NCBI RefSeq assembly: GCF_000004075.3
Contig: NC_026660.2
Location: forward strand, 8,556,001-8,620,000
From: Cucumis sativus
Lineage: Eukaryota > Streptophyta > Magnoliopsida > Cucurbitales > Cucurbitaceae
DNA: 64,000 bases
Direction: 5' to 3'
Shown: positions 10,650 to 22,059 of the stretch, in pieces
Numbering within the stretch: the first letter of the stretch is position 1
Layout: each line of letters begins with the position of its first letter
The notes under the pieces: model-generated
The model's input: the letters and a program-made list of their open reading frames with translations, nothing else
The model's database searches: none
What the model was told of the DNA's origin: nothing
Made by a program: the position numbers and the translations under genes

Positions 10650-12300
10650 TACACCATAATCATATCCATTATTATGACAAAATATGCATTATGATATGTC
10701 CACTTTCAACCTAACATGTGAACAACCATCTTCTACTCATAACAATCATATTTAACGAATATCTCTCCAATAGCTTATAATTTTAAATTAGTTTAAATAA
10801 ATAAAATAAAATTATTAATTAATTCTTCAATTAATTAATATTTGAATTAAATCTATTATATTTAACTTAATATTTGAATCATATTTAAATATAAATTTTT
10901 CTCATAACCAATAATTTTAATATAAATCTAATTTACATTAAATTAATATTTAAACTCATTCAAATATTTTATCTCTCATAGATTAAGTTTGATTTATATC
11001 CAAAATTAAATTTATATAATAAAATTTGATTAAAATATAAACTTTATATTATAATGTATCACTATACATTATACTAATTTCCAAAATAAATTTGAACATT
11101 TCAAATTACAACCAAAATAAATAAATCTCAATACCCTTTACGAGCTAGGAAAGGGACCTAATGGACCAACTGTTCGCACGAGATTTTTGGAGAAATTTGA
11201 TTCGTCGAGTTGATCTTGACTTGATGTTGTATTTGTGTTGATCTAATGCGATGTAGTTCAATCTAAATTTGATCTTCTTATTCTCTCTCGGCTGAACACC
11301 TACACTTGATTTAGAGGAAGTGAAACACGTGATGTTTTTGAAGTTGGAGTCTTGGAAGAAAGCTTATATCTTCAAAGGAGCTTCAACCTTCAAGGATGGT
11401 CGACTTCAAAAGTTAGAAAATCTTCTAGCTCTTGGGAGAATTCTCTTTAGACTTTCTAGTGTAAAAAAAATTTATCATTACAAATGAGGAGAACTCTTCT
11501 ATTTATAAAGTTCTTTGGTGGACTTTATGGGCTTGAGCCTGATTGGTCCATGGCTCAATCATATGAATTTGAGTCATATTAAGCCTTTGGGCTCAATTAA
11601 GCTTAGTTTTGGGCTCAATTAAGCTTAGTTTTGGGCTTAATTGAACTTAGCTTAAGTAAATAATATTTAATTGAACTAAAATAATTAATTTGATCTAAAG
11701 GTTATGATGAAAACATGTGGCATTATCATAATTGACCATGTTTTCAGTTTTAATTTAAGACACATGTCAATTTAATTAGTCTCAAATTAAATTATTTGTA
11801 CTTCTTCATCATTAATTTAGTAAATGATATGGCAATTAGAGATTGGTCTCAAAGTTTCCTATTCAATATCTACATATCAGAAGCTACAACTATATGAGAT
11901 TCATTGGTTAAACTTATTAACCACATTAATCAATATTCGATAATTGTGTGTACACTCCACTAAAGACTCCCAGCTCAACTCTTCTCGTTGTAGATATATT
12001 TTTGTGTCCATAGATATAGATTAATAACAGTAAGTTAGCTTAGAATCCTTACACAAAGTAAATAGTTAGATTTCATTGAGAAATGTTGAAATCTTTAGAG
12101 GTATGAAGCGTCAGTCAAATCTCTTAGTTCTTCAACTTCAAAGACGTAATGAATGCGTCGTACCTCGGGCCACAAGTAGTCACTTAAGTTTTTCACATCA
12201 TACTTAATTTGACAAGACATTGACCGCTTGGTAACTACCCTTTTATCCCTAGTTAAAAATGTCTATTTAAACACTTGAAAACTCTGAGTCTTAACATTTA
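10650..12300 (+). repeat. Non-coding LTR-like repeat R1 (copy 1)
   Basis: No ORFs of note. The part from about 11.05 to 11.85 kb is clearly homologous to the reverse complement of 39.97-40.7 kb. Shared landmarks include an ATTTGAACATTTCAAATT stretch, a GGGAGAATTCT motif and an AAAACATGTGG motif. The other copy ends in TCCAACA, as many LTRs do. It is probably a solo LTR or LTR fossil; boundaries in this copy are uncertain. Confidence 0.45.
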
Positions 12301-15300
12301 GCCCAACAGAACAAGTCACGAACCCACTCAAAGCACTACCATTCCAAAAGTTCTTCTTCAATGTTCTTCATTGTATTCCTGCCATCTTTCACCAAGAAAT
12401 GCTCATCTTACAAAATTCCTCATCAGACCATTATACTACTAGTACTAAGAGTCCCTCCTTCTCGACACCTAGTGCGATAAGACTACAAGAACAAGGAAAG
12501 CGGAAGATGATGGAGAAGGCCGAGGTAGAAAATATGGGGAAAAAAATAATATGTAGGGAGAAGGCAGAAGAAAGTGAAAAGATATACAGGAATAAAAGAT
12601 TATGTAACAAGAAGAGGAAAAGAAGAAGAAAGAACAGGCGAAACAGCCAAGCTAGGAAGAAAGATATTGAGCTTTCAATGGAAAGCACTTCTTCACCTAA
12701 TGTTGATTTTACAAAATTAGCAACAAGGACCCCCGCAAGATCTGCCAAAGAAATTTGGGCCCTTAGAAGAAGAAGCGAAGAAAGAGAGTGAGAGACAAAG
12801 GTGGGGGAGGACGTGGCTGTGGAGTTTGAGAAAGAAAAGAATAGACACACTTTGTCAAAGGAGAATTAAGTGCCCATTCACAAGAAAGAATAAATCCAAG
12901 TACATTTAAGAATGCTCTTGTGGGCACAAGTAGAGGAAGGATGAAAAGAACAATTGGAATCTCATCACCATCCATATGGCGATTAATCAAAATAGTGATG
13001 GGGATACTCACAAGAAGAGGAGGAAGCCTCAGGATCAAAGAGAAGACAACCATTTAAGTCTGGAAACTCCAACAATAACTTGCCATGTGCCCACCGTCTT
13101 GACCTCTACATCATAAGAAAGGCCTCCATGGACAAACCACTCAACTCCTCACAATCCTCATTTGCCAACACCCCCACTCGCCTACATTTTTTCCAGGGAA
13201 TCCTTGTTCGCCTATGCCAACCCTTAGCAAATCCAACGAAGCAACATGACCCGATAGAAAAATCAAGGATAACTCCACCAAAGTCTCACCCTTATAAACC
13301 TCATTTTGCCGCTAAAGTCTTGATAGGATTTGCTAAGCATCTCAGAATGTTGCTTATTTCTTTTTATTTATGTTCTTTACAATGCAAGCAATCACTTTTG
13401 ATGTACTTGTTAAGCGTTTAATCTTTCTTGTCACAAATTTGGCTCCCTGCATTATAACATACTAATTTTTATTTGCACTTCAATAACACTTCAATGAAAC
13501 AAAGTATGCGAAATAAAGTTTCATTTGTTATCTTTATGTTTAACTTGGTAAGAAACCTTACTTAGAAAATATTTCTATCATTTATTAATGCAAGCAAGCT
13601 TTACCTCAAAACACTCTTGTAAAAATATTTCTAAAAGACTAATATTATCATTCATTTTTAGTAATGAGACATTTGTTACCTCTAAATTTGGGGGTGTGTG
13701 AGATCCGTGCTAAAATTTTGAAAACTTTTCGAAGAAATCTCACAAGGCAAGCAAAAGTAAGGCATTTTAACACAAGTTCAAACTAAGCCAAAAGTGAAAT
13801 AACTTTCTGAAATTCAATAGTCGTTGATTTAATTAAAATAACAACTCCTATGTTGCCGCATCTTGAAAAAATAGGAATCAAAGCTTCAAAAGAAAATTTA
13901 GAGAGTTGAGTAATAAGAGGCGATAAGAGTTATAGTTGAGGAGAGAAACAGACTCATAGGATTTTTCACTCAACACCAAATCCAATGTAAATATAATAAA
14001 AAGCATTCTTTCGCCAAATAAAAGAGGCTTGAAGCTTTTTCAAAATTTTAGTCATTTTAGAAGATGAAAGTAAGATTTACTAGAGAGAATGAACAAAGGT
14101 GTTTTGAGTATTAAGCTTGTCGCATTCTTAACTTAGAAGAGCAAGAAGTACGAGACGAAAGTAATTCCTTGATAACGAATAAAACTTGCTTGCATCAAGA
14201 GACGTGTTGAAACGCAAAGGGAAAAGTGAATCATTAAGGAGGGATGGTGCTTGAGGACAAGCATAATACAGAGCAATGCTTGAAAACAAGCATTATTCTA
14301 AATTTGAGGGTGTGATAATGTGTAGAAATGATCGTTAAAACGCATAAGAAGATGATCAAAACGCATGACTTATGTTGTAAACGCATAAATATTTAGAAAT
14401 ACAACTTACATAATCGTCATCTCTGTTTTTTGTGGTTGTCAAGTTTAAACGCAAGAAAAATAGGAAAAGAAGAAAGGAGCATATCATACAGGACATCTCA
14501 TGCAAAGTAAGCGAAGGGATCTATCTTGGCAATTAACAACTCCAGGCAAAGGACCAAGACATCACTCGAGGAAAGCTCACTAGAAGGTAAGGATGGTAGT
14601 TGGGACGATGTGACATCACAAGACTAGATGACAACTAACAAACTCAGAGCAATAGAAGTTTTTCGCTGAAAAGCAGCCTATACAAGTACCTCGTCTCCAC
14701 AAAGAGGAGTCTTCAATAGGCTAAAGAAAGTTTGTATAGAGAGAGAGAGAGAGCTCGAGTGAACTACCTAGAGAATATGTAGTTGTGATGAAGAAAAAAA
14801 CTATTTATGTTGATTTCCTAACTTGTAATAGTATTTATGACTCATATTGTACATATTGCTTATAGATCTATGACTCACATTCTTGGATAATTTTATGTAA
14901 ACATAGTCATTCAATCTGTCATCTTTCCTCTTCTAGAAGTCAACGTGTTATTAATAATGTGAGTAGGTGATAGTTCATGATAAGAAGAGTCACTTATAAA
15001 TTTTAACGTGTTAATTGGTGCTTTTATTATTGTTTGGTTATCATGAGTTGCTAACTACCCAAGAGGGAAAGTAGCTAGAACTTAACTATTACGCGTGGAG
15101 AGGAATTTTGCCTCTACGCGAGAGTATTTCTAACATTTGGATCCCAAAAAGAGGGCAGTGTGGACAGTGGATATTGAGAGATATCAGTCCTTAATCAAGA
15201 AATACTATATGATGCATTAGTGCCTTCTCCTACATATAACTCACCTAGCTATACTTGGTCATATGGATCTCTAAGAAGCAATCATATGTGGCATATATGC

Positions 15301-15780
15301 CTTCGAGAGAAGCATGCCTTAATCATAAGTATTACTTAGCGAGTTAGATTGCATCAAAATTATCTCTCTACTTATTTAAATGATAACACGCAAACATTCC
15401 TGCCTTCGTTCCATTAGTATAAGTTAGATGTGTTACTTTATCTTTCTATTCACTTCGCCTTGCAAACTTTTATTGTAATTTAGCTAATTCTTACATTTGT
15501 TATTCTTTGATTCTTTCAACTTTCCTAAATGAAGAGTGGATCCTAGAACTAACGTCTAAAAACAATTTCCTATGTTCGACCCTAGATCACCTAGGTAAAC
15601 CTATTGTTTCGCTTGCACTTGGACAAGTAGTAGGAAAACACGATGAAGAGGTACATTGTGAGATTTCACATGCTATGATCATACCTCATGACCCATCGCC
15701 TCGAATGAAGCATGCTCCATAAAGAGTTACGATGAGCACAATACACGCAATCACTTGACTCGGTGACGTATTGCAATCGT
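12300..15780 (+). mobile_element. Ty3/gypsy-type LTR-element fossil (Athila/Tat-like)
   Basis: A purine-rich tract (AATTTGAGGG, 14301-14310) directly precedes TGTGATAATG at 14311, the expected arrangement of a polypurine tract and the start of a 3' LTR. The LTR-like part runs to about 15.7-15.78 kb and contains the TGTTCGACCCT...CACCTAGG phrase seen near the ends of Athila/Tat LTRs. A second PPT-like motif (about 13683-13695) lies upstream. The 12.4-13.4 kb part carries open stretches of 113-130 codons that may derive from the element's internal region. No intact polyprotein is present. It is old and heavily broken, and family assignment is tentative. Confidence 0.45.
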
Positions 15781-18070
15781 ACTATACCTAAATGAAATTA
15801 TTAAGTCCAATTGGACCAACCAATAGGGAATATTTCTCATATCCTCAACTTCTTGAGGAGTTTTAGGACATTGTTTCTTTGACAAATGAATTTCATATTT
15901 GTACTACAACAAATCCGCTTTGGAATTCTACATCTTATATCAAGACAAGATTTTGTCTATATAAGATACTTGAGACATGGATGGTGTTTTGTTCTTGTGG
16001 TTTTGAACAATTTGGATTCTAAAAACACATTGTGCATTTCCAAATCTTTTATTAAAAATTGCATAGCTAGCCATTTCTTGACATAAGATAAATAATCTAC
16101 ATCATTCATTGGTCTTTTTTATAAGTCAATGGATCCTCTAAACTATCATCAAGTATGATGATTTGGTTTTCAATAAGATCATGTAATGTTCAGGGTGATG
16201 AACAACCCTCCCACTACTTTGAGGCACTCTCAACTCTTGAGAATAATGTGACTAACCAAATTCTTTAGTTTTATTAACTACTTTAGTTGTTGAACTAGGC
16301 ATGTCAGTAGCTTTTTTAGAAATCTCATTTTTTACTAGTTTATTGCATTGTTGATGATTGTGGTCTTCTTCCAAGAATGTGGCATTTTTCGATACAAATA
16401 CTTCATTTTCTTGAGGATCATAAAACATACCACCTTTTGTTTCCTTTGGGTAACCTATAAATAGGCACAATTTTGAACGACGTTCCAACTTTTTAGGATT
16501 TTGAACCAACACATCTATCGAGCATACCATAATTCTAAACTGACATAAACTTCATTTACGTCATTTCTAAAGCTCAGAAGTTGTTTCCAAAATACTTTTA
16601 AATGAAACATTATTCAAAATATAGACAATTGTCTCTAAGGCATGTACCAAAAAAGAATCTTGCAACTGACCAAAGCTCATCATAGAGCGAACATATCCAA
16701 CAAGGTTTGATTTCTTTCTTTTTGATACACCATTCTGTTGAGGTGTACTATATGCAGAGAGTTGTGACTGGATTTCATGTTCTATCAAATAGTCTTAGAA
16801 TCACAAGTTTATTTACTCTCAACCTCGATCATATCAAAGTATCTTTATTGTTTTACTTAATTCATTCTCAACTTCAATCTTATATTCTTTGAACATTTCA
16901 AGAGAATCAAACTTATGATGCATTATGTAAACATGATCATACCTTGAATAATGATCAATGAAACTAATGAAATATTTGTACCCTCTTCGAGGTTTGACAT
17001 TCATTGGTCCACAAAGGTACTTTGGCTCTGAGACCTTTTCTACCAAAAGATCTCTTGGTCATTTTTCCCTTTTCTACCAAAAGATTTCTTGGTCATTTTT
17101 CCTTCAACACAAGATTCATATGGAGGTAGAGAGTTATCTTATTCTCAAGTGCCATAAATAGGCATTGGAAGAAACTTTTTGTCTTTTATCATGAGTTTGA
17201 GCTATTCTAAACATTTCAATATTTAAAAAAAAGTTTTCTCTAGCTGATCTTAACTTATATAAGTTGTTTATAAGCAGAACAAAACTTAATATATTATCTA
17301 GAACGATGAAAACTTCAAATTTTCAAAATATATTCAATACATTTGTTTTGAAATACAAGAAGTAGATATTAAATTTCTACCGAGACAACCGCTTTTGTTT
17401 CAAACTTTGAGGAAGATCTCATCTTCTGCAAACTTTTCAAGAACTAGTTTCCTGAAATGAGAAGTAAATATATTAGTGACTCTTAAATCTAGTAATCAGG
17501 TTGAAGTATCATATTTCGTTAAGCACGTTTCGACAGCTAGTAAATCAGGTTGAACTAGTTTCCCTTGCTATTCTTGGGAGTCTTCTCATTTCCCTTCTTC
17601 ATTTGTGAAGGTCCAACTCTAGTCTTAGAGGACGATCTTCCTACTAACTCTTTCTTTGTGATAGCAACATTTGATTCCATCTCATTCCTTTTTTTCCATA
17701 GTAAGGTTTTGGAATTTTTGGAGCTTATTAAGATGAGTGGCCAGAGTTCTCTATTTTATTCAGAGACGCGTTCATTTGAAAGGGTACAAAACTCTTCGAA
17801 AGAGATTCTAAAATAAAGCTCACCTGACTTGCTTCATCAATGGGACCGCCATTTACTACAACAATATTGAAGTGCATCATCATGCCTAGGAATTGTTCTC
17901 TAATTAAGTTCATTTCATTCACTTGGTGTAAATTTACAATAATGGCTTCTGTCTTAGGGAGTATGACGATTGCCTAGACATCTTCCTCAATGAATCCATA
18001 AAATCGATAAAAATAGTAGAGCACCTTTGGTCTTACCATCCAGCTTGGACTTGGACATAACTCTATACTA
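15780..18070 (-). mobile_element. Ty1/copia fossil A
   Basis: In 5'-3' order on the minus strand there are a gag-like part (about 17.95-17.7 kb), an integrase part (about 17.05-16.57 kb; STPQQNGVSKRK resembles the conserved integrase STPQQNGV.ER motif), the post-integrase linker (16.53-16.25 kb; CLFIGYPKETKG) and a remnant of the reverse transcriptase/RNase H region (about 16.2-15.8 kb). The order is that of Ty1/copia. LTRs were not identified. It is clearly dead, with well over ten breaks and lost segments, and therefore old. Confidence 0.8.
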
Positions 18071-18339
18071 ACCATCAAGAACTTGGTTATATAGAGTACT
18101 ATGGTTTTCTCTTTAAAAACATTCTATTTGTAAACAACTTTCTAAAAACAATGAACTTTTCTATTTTAAATTTAATTTAATATGTCAATTTTTATTTTCA
18201 TCCCAAAAAAATGGTCTATGTAGTAATAATAAATAGAAAAGTACCACTTGATTGTTCTAAATTGGGCCTTTCTTCGTAAGTTACATACACTATATCAACA
18301 TCACACAGTCAAGTGGGGTTATAGGGCAAAAAGAGAGTA

Positions 18340-18640
18340 GAAATAGAGTGAAAAATAAAACTTTAAGCAAACTTTTCTTAACTTCCTTGTTCCTTTCTTT
18401 CCAACCCCGCTCAGTAATAGCCAATAACAGCTATCGACTCTCAAGTTTTCTTAATAGGATGTATGGGGTGGAGCTCTTGGAAGGGAGCCTAGGATCAGTG
18501 AAGAAAGCAGCTTCTCCTTGCCTTTGTTACCTCAAAGGAAGGAGTAGAGCCAAGGGCTCTCCCAAAACTTAGAGAGCATTAAGAAAAACAGAGGGCAAAG
18601 CCTCCAAATCCTTAAAATAGTGGGCATGTTCAGGAACCTA
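18340..18640. other. Possible organelle-derived (NUMT-like) segment
   Basis: The local composition differs from its neighbours: more GC, with phrases such as CCAACCCCGCTCAGTAATAG and GGAGTAGAGCCAAGGGCTCT that look like plant mitochondrial intergenic DNA. No gene is recognisable. This is an impression only. Confidence 0.2.
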
Positions 18641-20460
18641 TAGAAAATTGAAGGAAAATCAACACAAACAAAGAAGATTTTCATATCAATCAGCAGCAGC
18701 CTTGCAGATGATTTTGAAGTTTGAAGACCAAGTTATAAGTTAAAAATGAGAGGTTAAAACCTTATTCACATGCTCGAAATGGGGGAATAATTCTGTACAG
18801 GATTTCGAACAAATGACGGCAAGGTCGTTTTGTGGTTGACTCTGAAGCAATATTAAAATTAGCAGGTTATTCAGAGGGTTTCTTGAAAGAAATTTGAAGT
18901 ACCATGGTTTAGAAATCATGAGATTAGCAAATTTTTGTGGATGTTAGTGGCAGTACAAAAAAATAGATTTTACGCATGTAAAGTTACATTAATTCAAGAT
19001 GTTTGAGAGTTTCAAATGCCAAACTCTATGCACTACACTCTGAAATGTTACGAACTACACTGCTATATTTATGTAAAGTTCGTTATGCTTTTAGCATGAG
19101 ATTCATGTATCATTAAAAAACAATATTATTTATTTGTTGACACACTGTCTATTACACTAAGAATACGTGATCTGAGAGAAGGCACGACAATTTCAGGGTC
19201 TAATAAAATTGAAAAACGATAGTGCAAAGCAAAGCCCTTTAAAACAACTAATCAAGAGGATATTTTTGGTAGCGAGGATTTTACATGTCTACCAATTTGA
19301 CCAATCTTAATTCTTACATTTTGTACTCTTGAATTCTTTCAAACGTTTGTAGTCAGAACAAATGCATCGAGTGAAAATTGAAGTTGACAAACTAGAGAGA
19401 CCAAAAGCCTATGTCAGACAAGTTTCGCCTCCCACACATTGACTCAAGGTACTATATAAGCGAGACTTAATGGCAAACTTACACGTTCGTCAAAAAAGCC
19501 TGGAATTTCTACTCGGACAAGTGATTTGGGCGGAAATAAAAGACAGATTTCTAAACATATACACTACGTTTTGGTGATTGAATAGAGAGGCCTGGAAAAT
19601 ACAGCAGAAGCTTGTCTCAATTGTTGTTGAACAGTACACTGCTGATGCAACCTCAAATAACATTCAGCAACCAGTAATTAATGGACAACAAAGATAGAAG
19701 GATACCATTGTACCATCACAACATTTTGTATTTCCACAGAAGTCACTATCTTTATTGATGCCTGAAATTACAGAATAGTTCAATCGGGGATAACCATGGT
19801 GCACTCAAAACATACCAACATTTAGCCAGATAAATTATTGGAAAAGGTATGAAAGCTCATACGGTAGTTTGTGGCAGATTGATCTGATTGCCGATTGAAA
19901 ACAAAGAACTAAACTAAATACTCAAAATTCAATAAAATCTACATAAACCTTTGGAAAGAACAATACAAAATAAAACTATCAAATATAGCTAGAAAATAAA
20001 TCAAATAGATCTTTAAATAAATGATACATTAGCATCAACGACAGGAGAGATTGAACAAGAGCAAGCAGAAAAAACGCTCACTGAAAAACCGAGACCTCCA
20101 AAATAGACATCCATCAGCTGATAATACGAAACATTATAACGAGCGACATAACCTATACACGAAGTACAGCTACAAACTTCTATTTAAAACACCACATTTT
20201 GTACAAATTCTCACTCTTTGATTCTCCAGCATGCTAGACATGGACATCTCACACATACCAATCAACGGAAAAGTTAAATTCGGCGAAAAAAGAGTTTTCG
20301 AGTATGTATGTATATATACACAAGAAGACAAAGAACAATCTTATTAGAAAATTTGGTGCTGTTATTTAACTCCAGTCTCCTAAAATTGGCGAGAAGAAGC
20401 TGATGACAACACAAATTATTTGAGTTTGTCAGACTTCATACCCAAATTGAAAAAGGGATG
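18641..20460. other. Intergenic DNA, no gene seen
   Basis: No long ORFs, no exon-like conservation and no paired snoRNA boxes that convinced me. It could be the downstream part of the minus-strand snoRNA-like unit. Confidence 0.3.
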
Positions 20461-20520
20461 AGTATAGTTAAACTCAAAAAGAATTTCTAAACTTAAATTA
20501 AAAAATGCAAAGATGAAAAA

Positions 20521-20595
20521 TCAGTCAAATCATGTGACTCATAAATGTGGAAGAGAGAGTTTGGCTTCACAACTCAGTAAGAACAAAATCATCAC
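20521..20595 (-). ncRNA. Box C/D snoRNA-like unit A
   Basis: On the minus strand GTGATGA (box C) begins at 20595 and CTGA (box D) ends at 20521, a 75-nt span typical of C/D snoRNAs. An internal CTGA can serve as box D'. The boxes and flanks are homologous to units B and C, including a downstream AATTTATAATTTGGTTG-type spacer. No convincing terminal stem is seen, so it may be a decayed copy. Confidence 0.35.
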
Positions 20596-20643
20596 GCGTC
20601 CCAACCAAATTATAAATTAATTTCTTACACTAAAAAACAAAAA

Positions 20644-20716
20644 TCAGTCAAATTTTTACCACCTGAAGACTCAATCAAATGCACGTAAATCATATAAACT
20701 TGCAAAGAATCATCAC
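20644..20716 (-). ncRNA. Box C/D snoRNA-like unit B
   Basis: Minus strand: GTGATGA at 20716-20710 and CTGA at 20647-20644, a 73-nt span, with flanks homologous to units A and C. Both boxes are kept although the sequence between them has diverged. A terminal stem is not evident. It is either a snoRNA or a relic of one. Confidence 0.35.
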
Positions 20717-20779
20717 GAGTCTCTACAAAATTATAAATTGACTTCTTACATTTAGAAAACTAATTATTTTGTTCTACAT

Positions 20780-20899
20780 GAAACCTCAGTCTAATCCACG
20801 TAACTCATACAAATGCTATTCCACCAAGTAGGTTCTCCCTGAAGCAGGGTCTTAGTTTCACAACATCTCAGTAAGTTGGAAAGAATCATCAAGGGTTTC
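20780..20899 (-). ncRNA. Box C/D snoRNA-like unit C with terminal stem
   Basis: The best unit of the cluster, 120 nt on the minus strand. A terminal stem of six pairs (GAAACC with GGTTTC) brackets box C (TTGATGA, 20892-20886) and box D (CTGA, 20789-20786). An internal CTGA about 14 nt after box C can act as D'. An internal hairpin, CCCTG-CTT-CAGGG, follows. Stem-C-D'-D-stem is the standard C/D architecture, in which guides 5' of D and D' direct 2'-O-methylation by fibrillarin. I could not match the guides to rRNA or snRNA from memory. A decayed homologue lies at 24.19-24.42 kb. Confidence 0.5.
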
Positions 20900-21065
20900 A
20901 ACCAAATTATAAACTTCTTCATACACGAAAAGAAACAACTTACCTTTGTCCTGCCTAAACCACATGTAAAAACTAGTCATGGAAATCTTGATACGAAAAC
21001 AGAACTTACTGGATTATAATTAATGAAAAACGCACACACAACTAGATAGAATCAGTAGTATTGAA

Positions 21066-21150
21066 GGCTCAGATTAAAGAAACAGCTTTGTCAATCATCA
21101 AATTCTGAAGCAGAACTGGCATTAGAAGCTGAAGTTCAATCATCAAAGCC
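21066..21150 (-). ncRNA. Box C/D snoRNA-like unit D
   Basis: An 85-nt unit on the minus strand. A short terminal pairing (GGC with GCC) brackets TGATGA (box C) and CTGA (box D). A second TGATGA inside may be C'. The hairpin TTCTG-CTT-CAGAA shares its CTGCTTCAG core with unit C. A homologous unit of the same length sits at 26179-26263 with box C reading GTGAGGA. The terminal stem is short, which lowers confidence. Confidence 0.4.
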
Positions 21151-21423
21151 AAACATGGAAAACACAAGAAAAGACCCAATATTTAATAAGATTTAATAAA
21201 ACGTGATAGAAAAAGACCCAAGATTTAATAAAACATGATAGAAGGAAACTTGCTCATACTAAGAAATTCAACCATTTATTTAGTCTTGCTTCATTGTTTA
21301 ACCTCTGAAGCGCGGATAAATATGTAATCATCGCCAATAATTCTTCGTATCACTACAAAACTCAAATTCAGATCAAACCTAACATAATTGGGTATAAGAA
21401 TATATGTAGCGGAAGTTTTTAGA

Positions 21424-21545
21424 GGCACAAACATTAACCGGATAGGCCCCCACGTGAACACCGCCGAAGACTAAATTTCGGCCTCTATGACTAGCTCCAT
21501 TTTCATATGCTTAATCTGCAGAAAACAAGCTAAAGGTGTAGTGAG
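21424..21545 (-). ncRNA. Conserved hairpin region between the duplicated units
   Basis: Almost identical between this copy and 26.33-26.46 kb, more so than the flanks. On the minus strand a perfect stem, GCCGAA-(8 nt)-TTCGGC, sits inside a GAGGCC...GGCCTAT frame. A splice-acceptor-like TTTTCTGCAG precedes a conserved 14-codon stretch ending in a stop. It could be a structured RNA or a terminal exon of the unit. No protein family is recognised. Confidence 0.3.
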
Positions 21546-21590
21546 GCCCTCCCTAAAAATGGCTACCAAGTAACTACAAACGTGATTATA

Positions 21591-21719
21591 AAATGTAGCC
21601 GTTATTTTGACACAGATCAGCCGTGGAAAAGAGCAAAAGGCTATTCTGCAACACTAAACGACGACAATCTAGCACGAGCAATGGGGCTATCACCGTCATG
21701 GAGATAATAAGAGTAGCCC
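21591..21719 (-). ncRNA. Two-hairpin, ACA-tailed structured RNA candidate
   Basis: On the minus strand hairpin 1 pairs GGGCTA with TAGCCC (21719-21684). Hairpin 2 pairs GTCGTT with AACGGC (21662-21598) and is followed one base later by ACA and three more bases. The layout and roughly 129-nt length fit an H/ACA snoRNA. The duplicate keeps both stems; in the second, a G-U pair here is a G-C pair there. It also keeps ACA. A good H box (ANANNA) is missing, so the H/ACA label is uncertain. Confidence 0.35.
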
Positions 21720-21795
21720 GGGTGCACCGTGCATAAATATGGGATAATTGAATTGGAAAATAACGGAAAGAAAAACCTTGAAATGGTTTAACCAA

Positions 21796-21930
21796 GAAAC
21801 CCTAATCCATCCTCGCAGTGGACGGAAGCTTAGTTTGAGAATGAATGGACCTTGTGCTGCTTTATATAGACTTCTAAAAACCCTAACTAGAGGAATGTCT
21901 CCAATGTTCACTTGGGCCATGGCCCAAATC
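21796..21930 (-). promoter_or_regulatory. Telo-box / site II / TATA promoter of the snoRNA-like unit
   Basis: Reading the minus strand there is a palindromic site II pair (TGGGCCATGGCCCA, 21926-21913), a telo-box (reverse complement of AAACCCTAA, 21886-21878), TATATAA (21869-21863) and a second telo-box inside the leader (about 21804-21797). In plants this combination marks genes for ribosomal proteins and polycistronic snoRNAs. The start of transcription should be near 21835. Confidence 0.6.
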
Positions 21931-22059
21931 AGAACGGTCCGGCCTGTGCTCCATCCTATGTTACTTTTGCAATTTCAAATAGAATATTTTGTTAAATTGT
22001 CATTCTCCATGTTTTGAAATGGTTTAAATTTTTTAAAATTTTAGTGAAAACACTTAGTA

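Noticed and set aside
12431-13053. Minus-strand ORFs of 139 and 96 codons
   Set aside because: Antisense to a Lys/Arg-rich stretch inside the gypsy-type fossil; no similarity seen.
21300-21345. Additional C/D-like pair (GCGATGATT ... TTCAGAGG)
   Set aside because: Box C has a mismatch and no CTGA follows at a suitable distance.
21586-22017. Overlapping ORFs around the telo-box promoter, including a minus-strand ATG at about 21700
   Set aside because: The ATG becomes CTG in the duplicate and the frame is not kept, so protein coding is unlikely.
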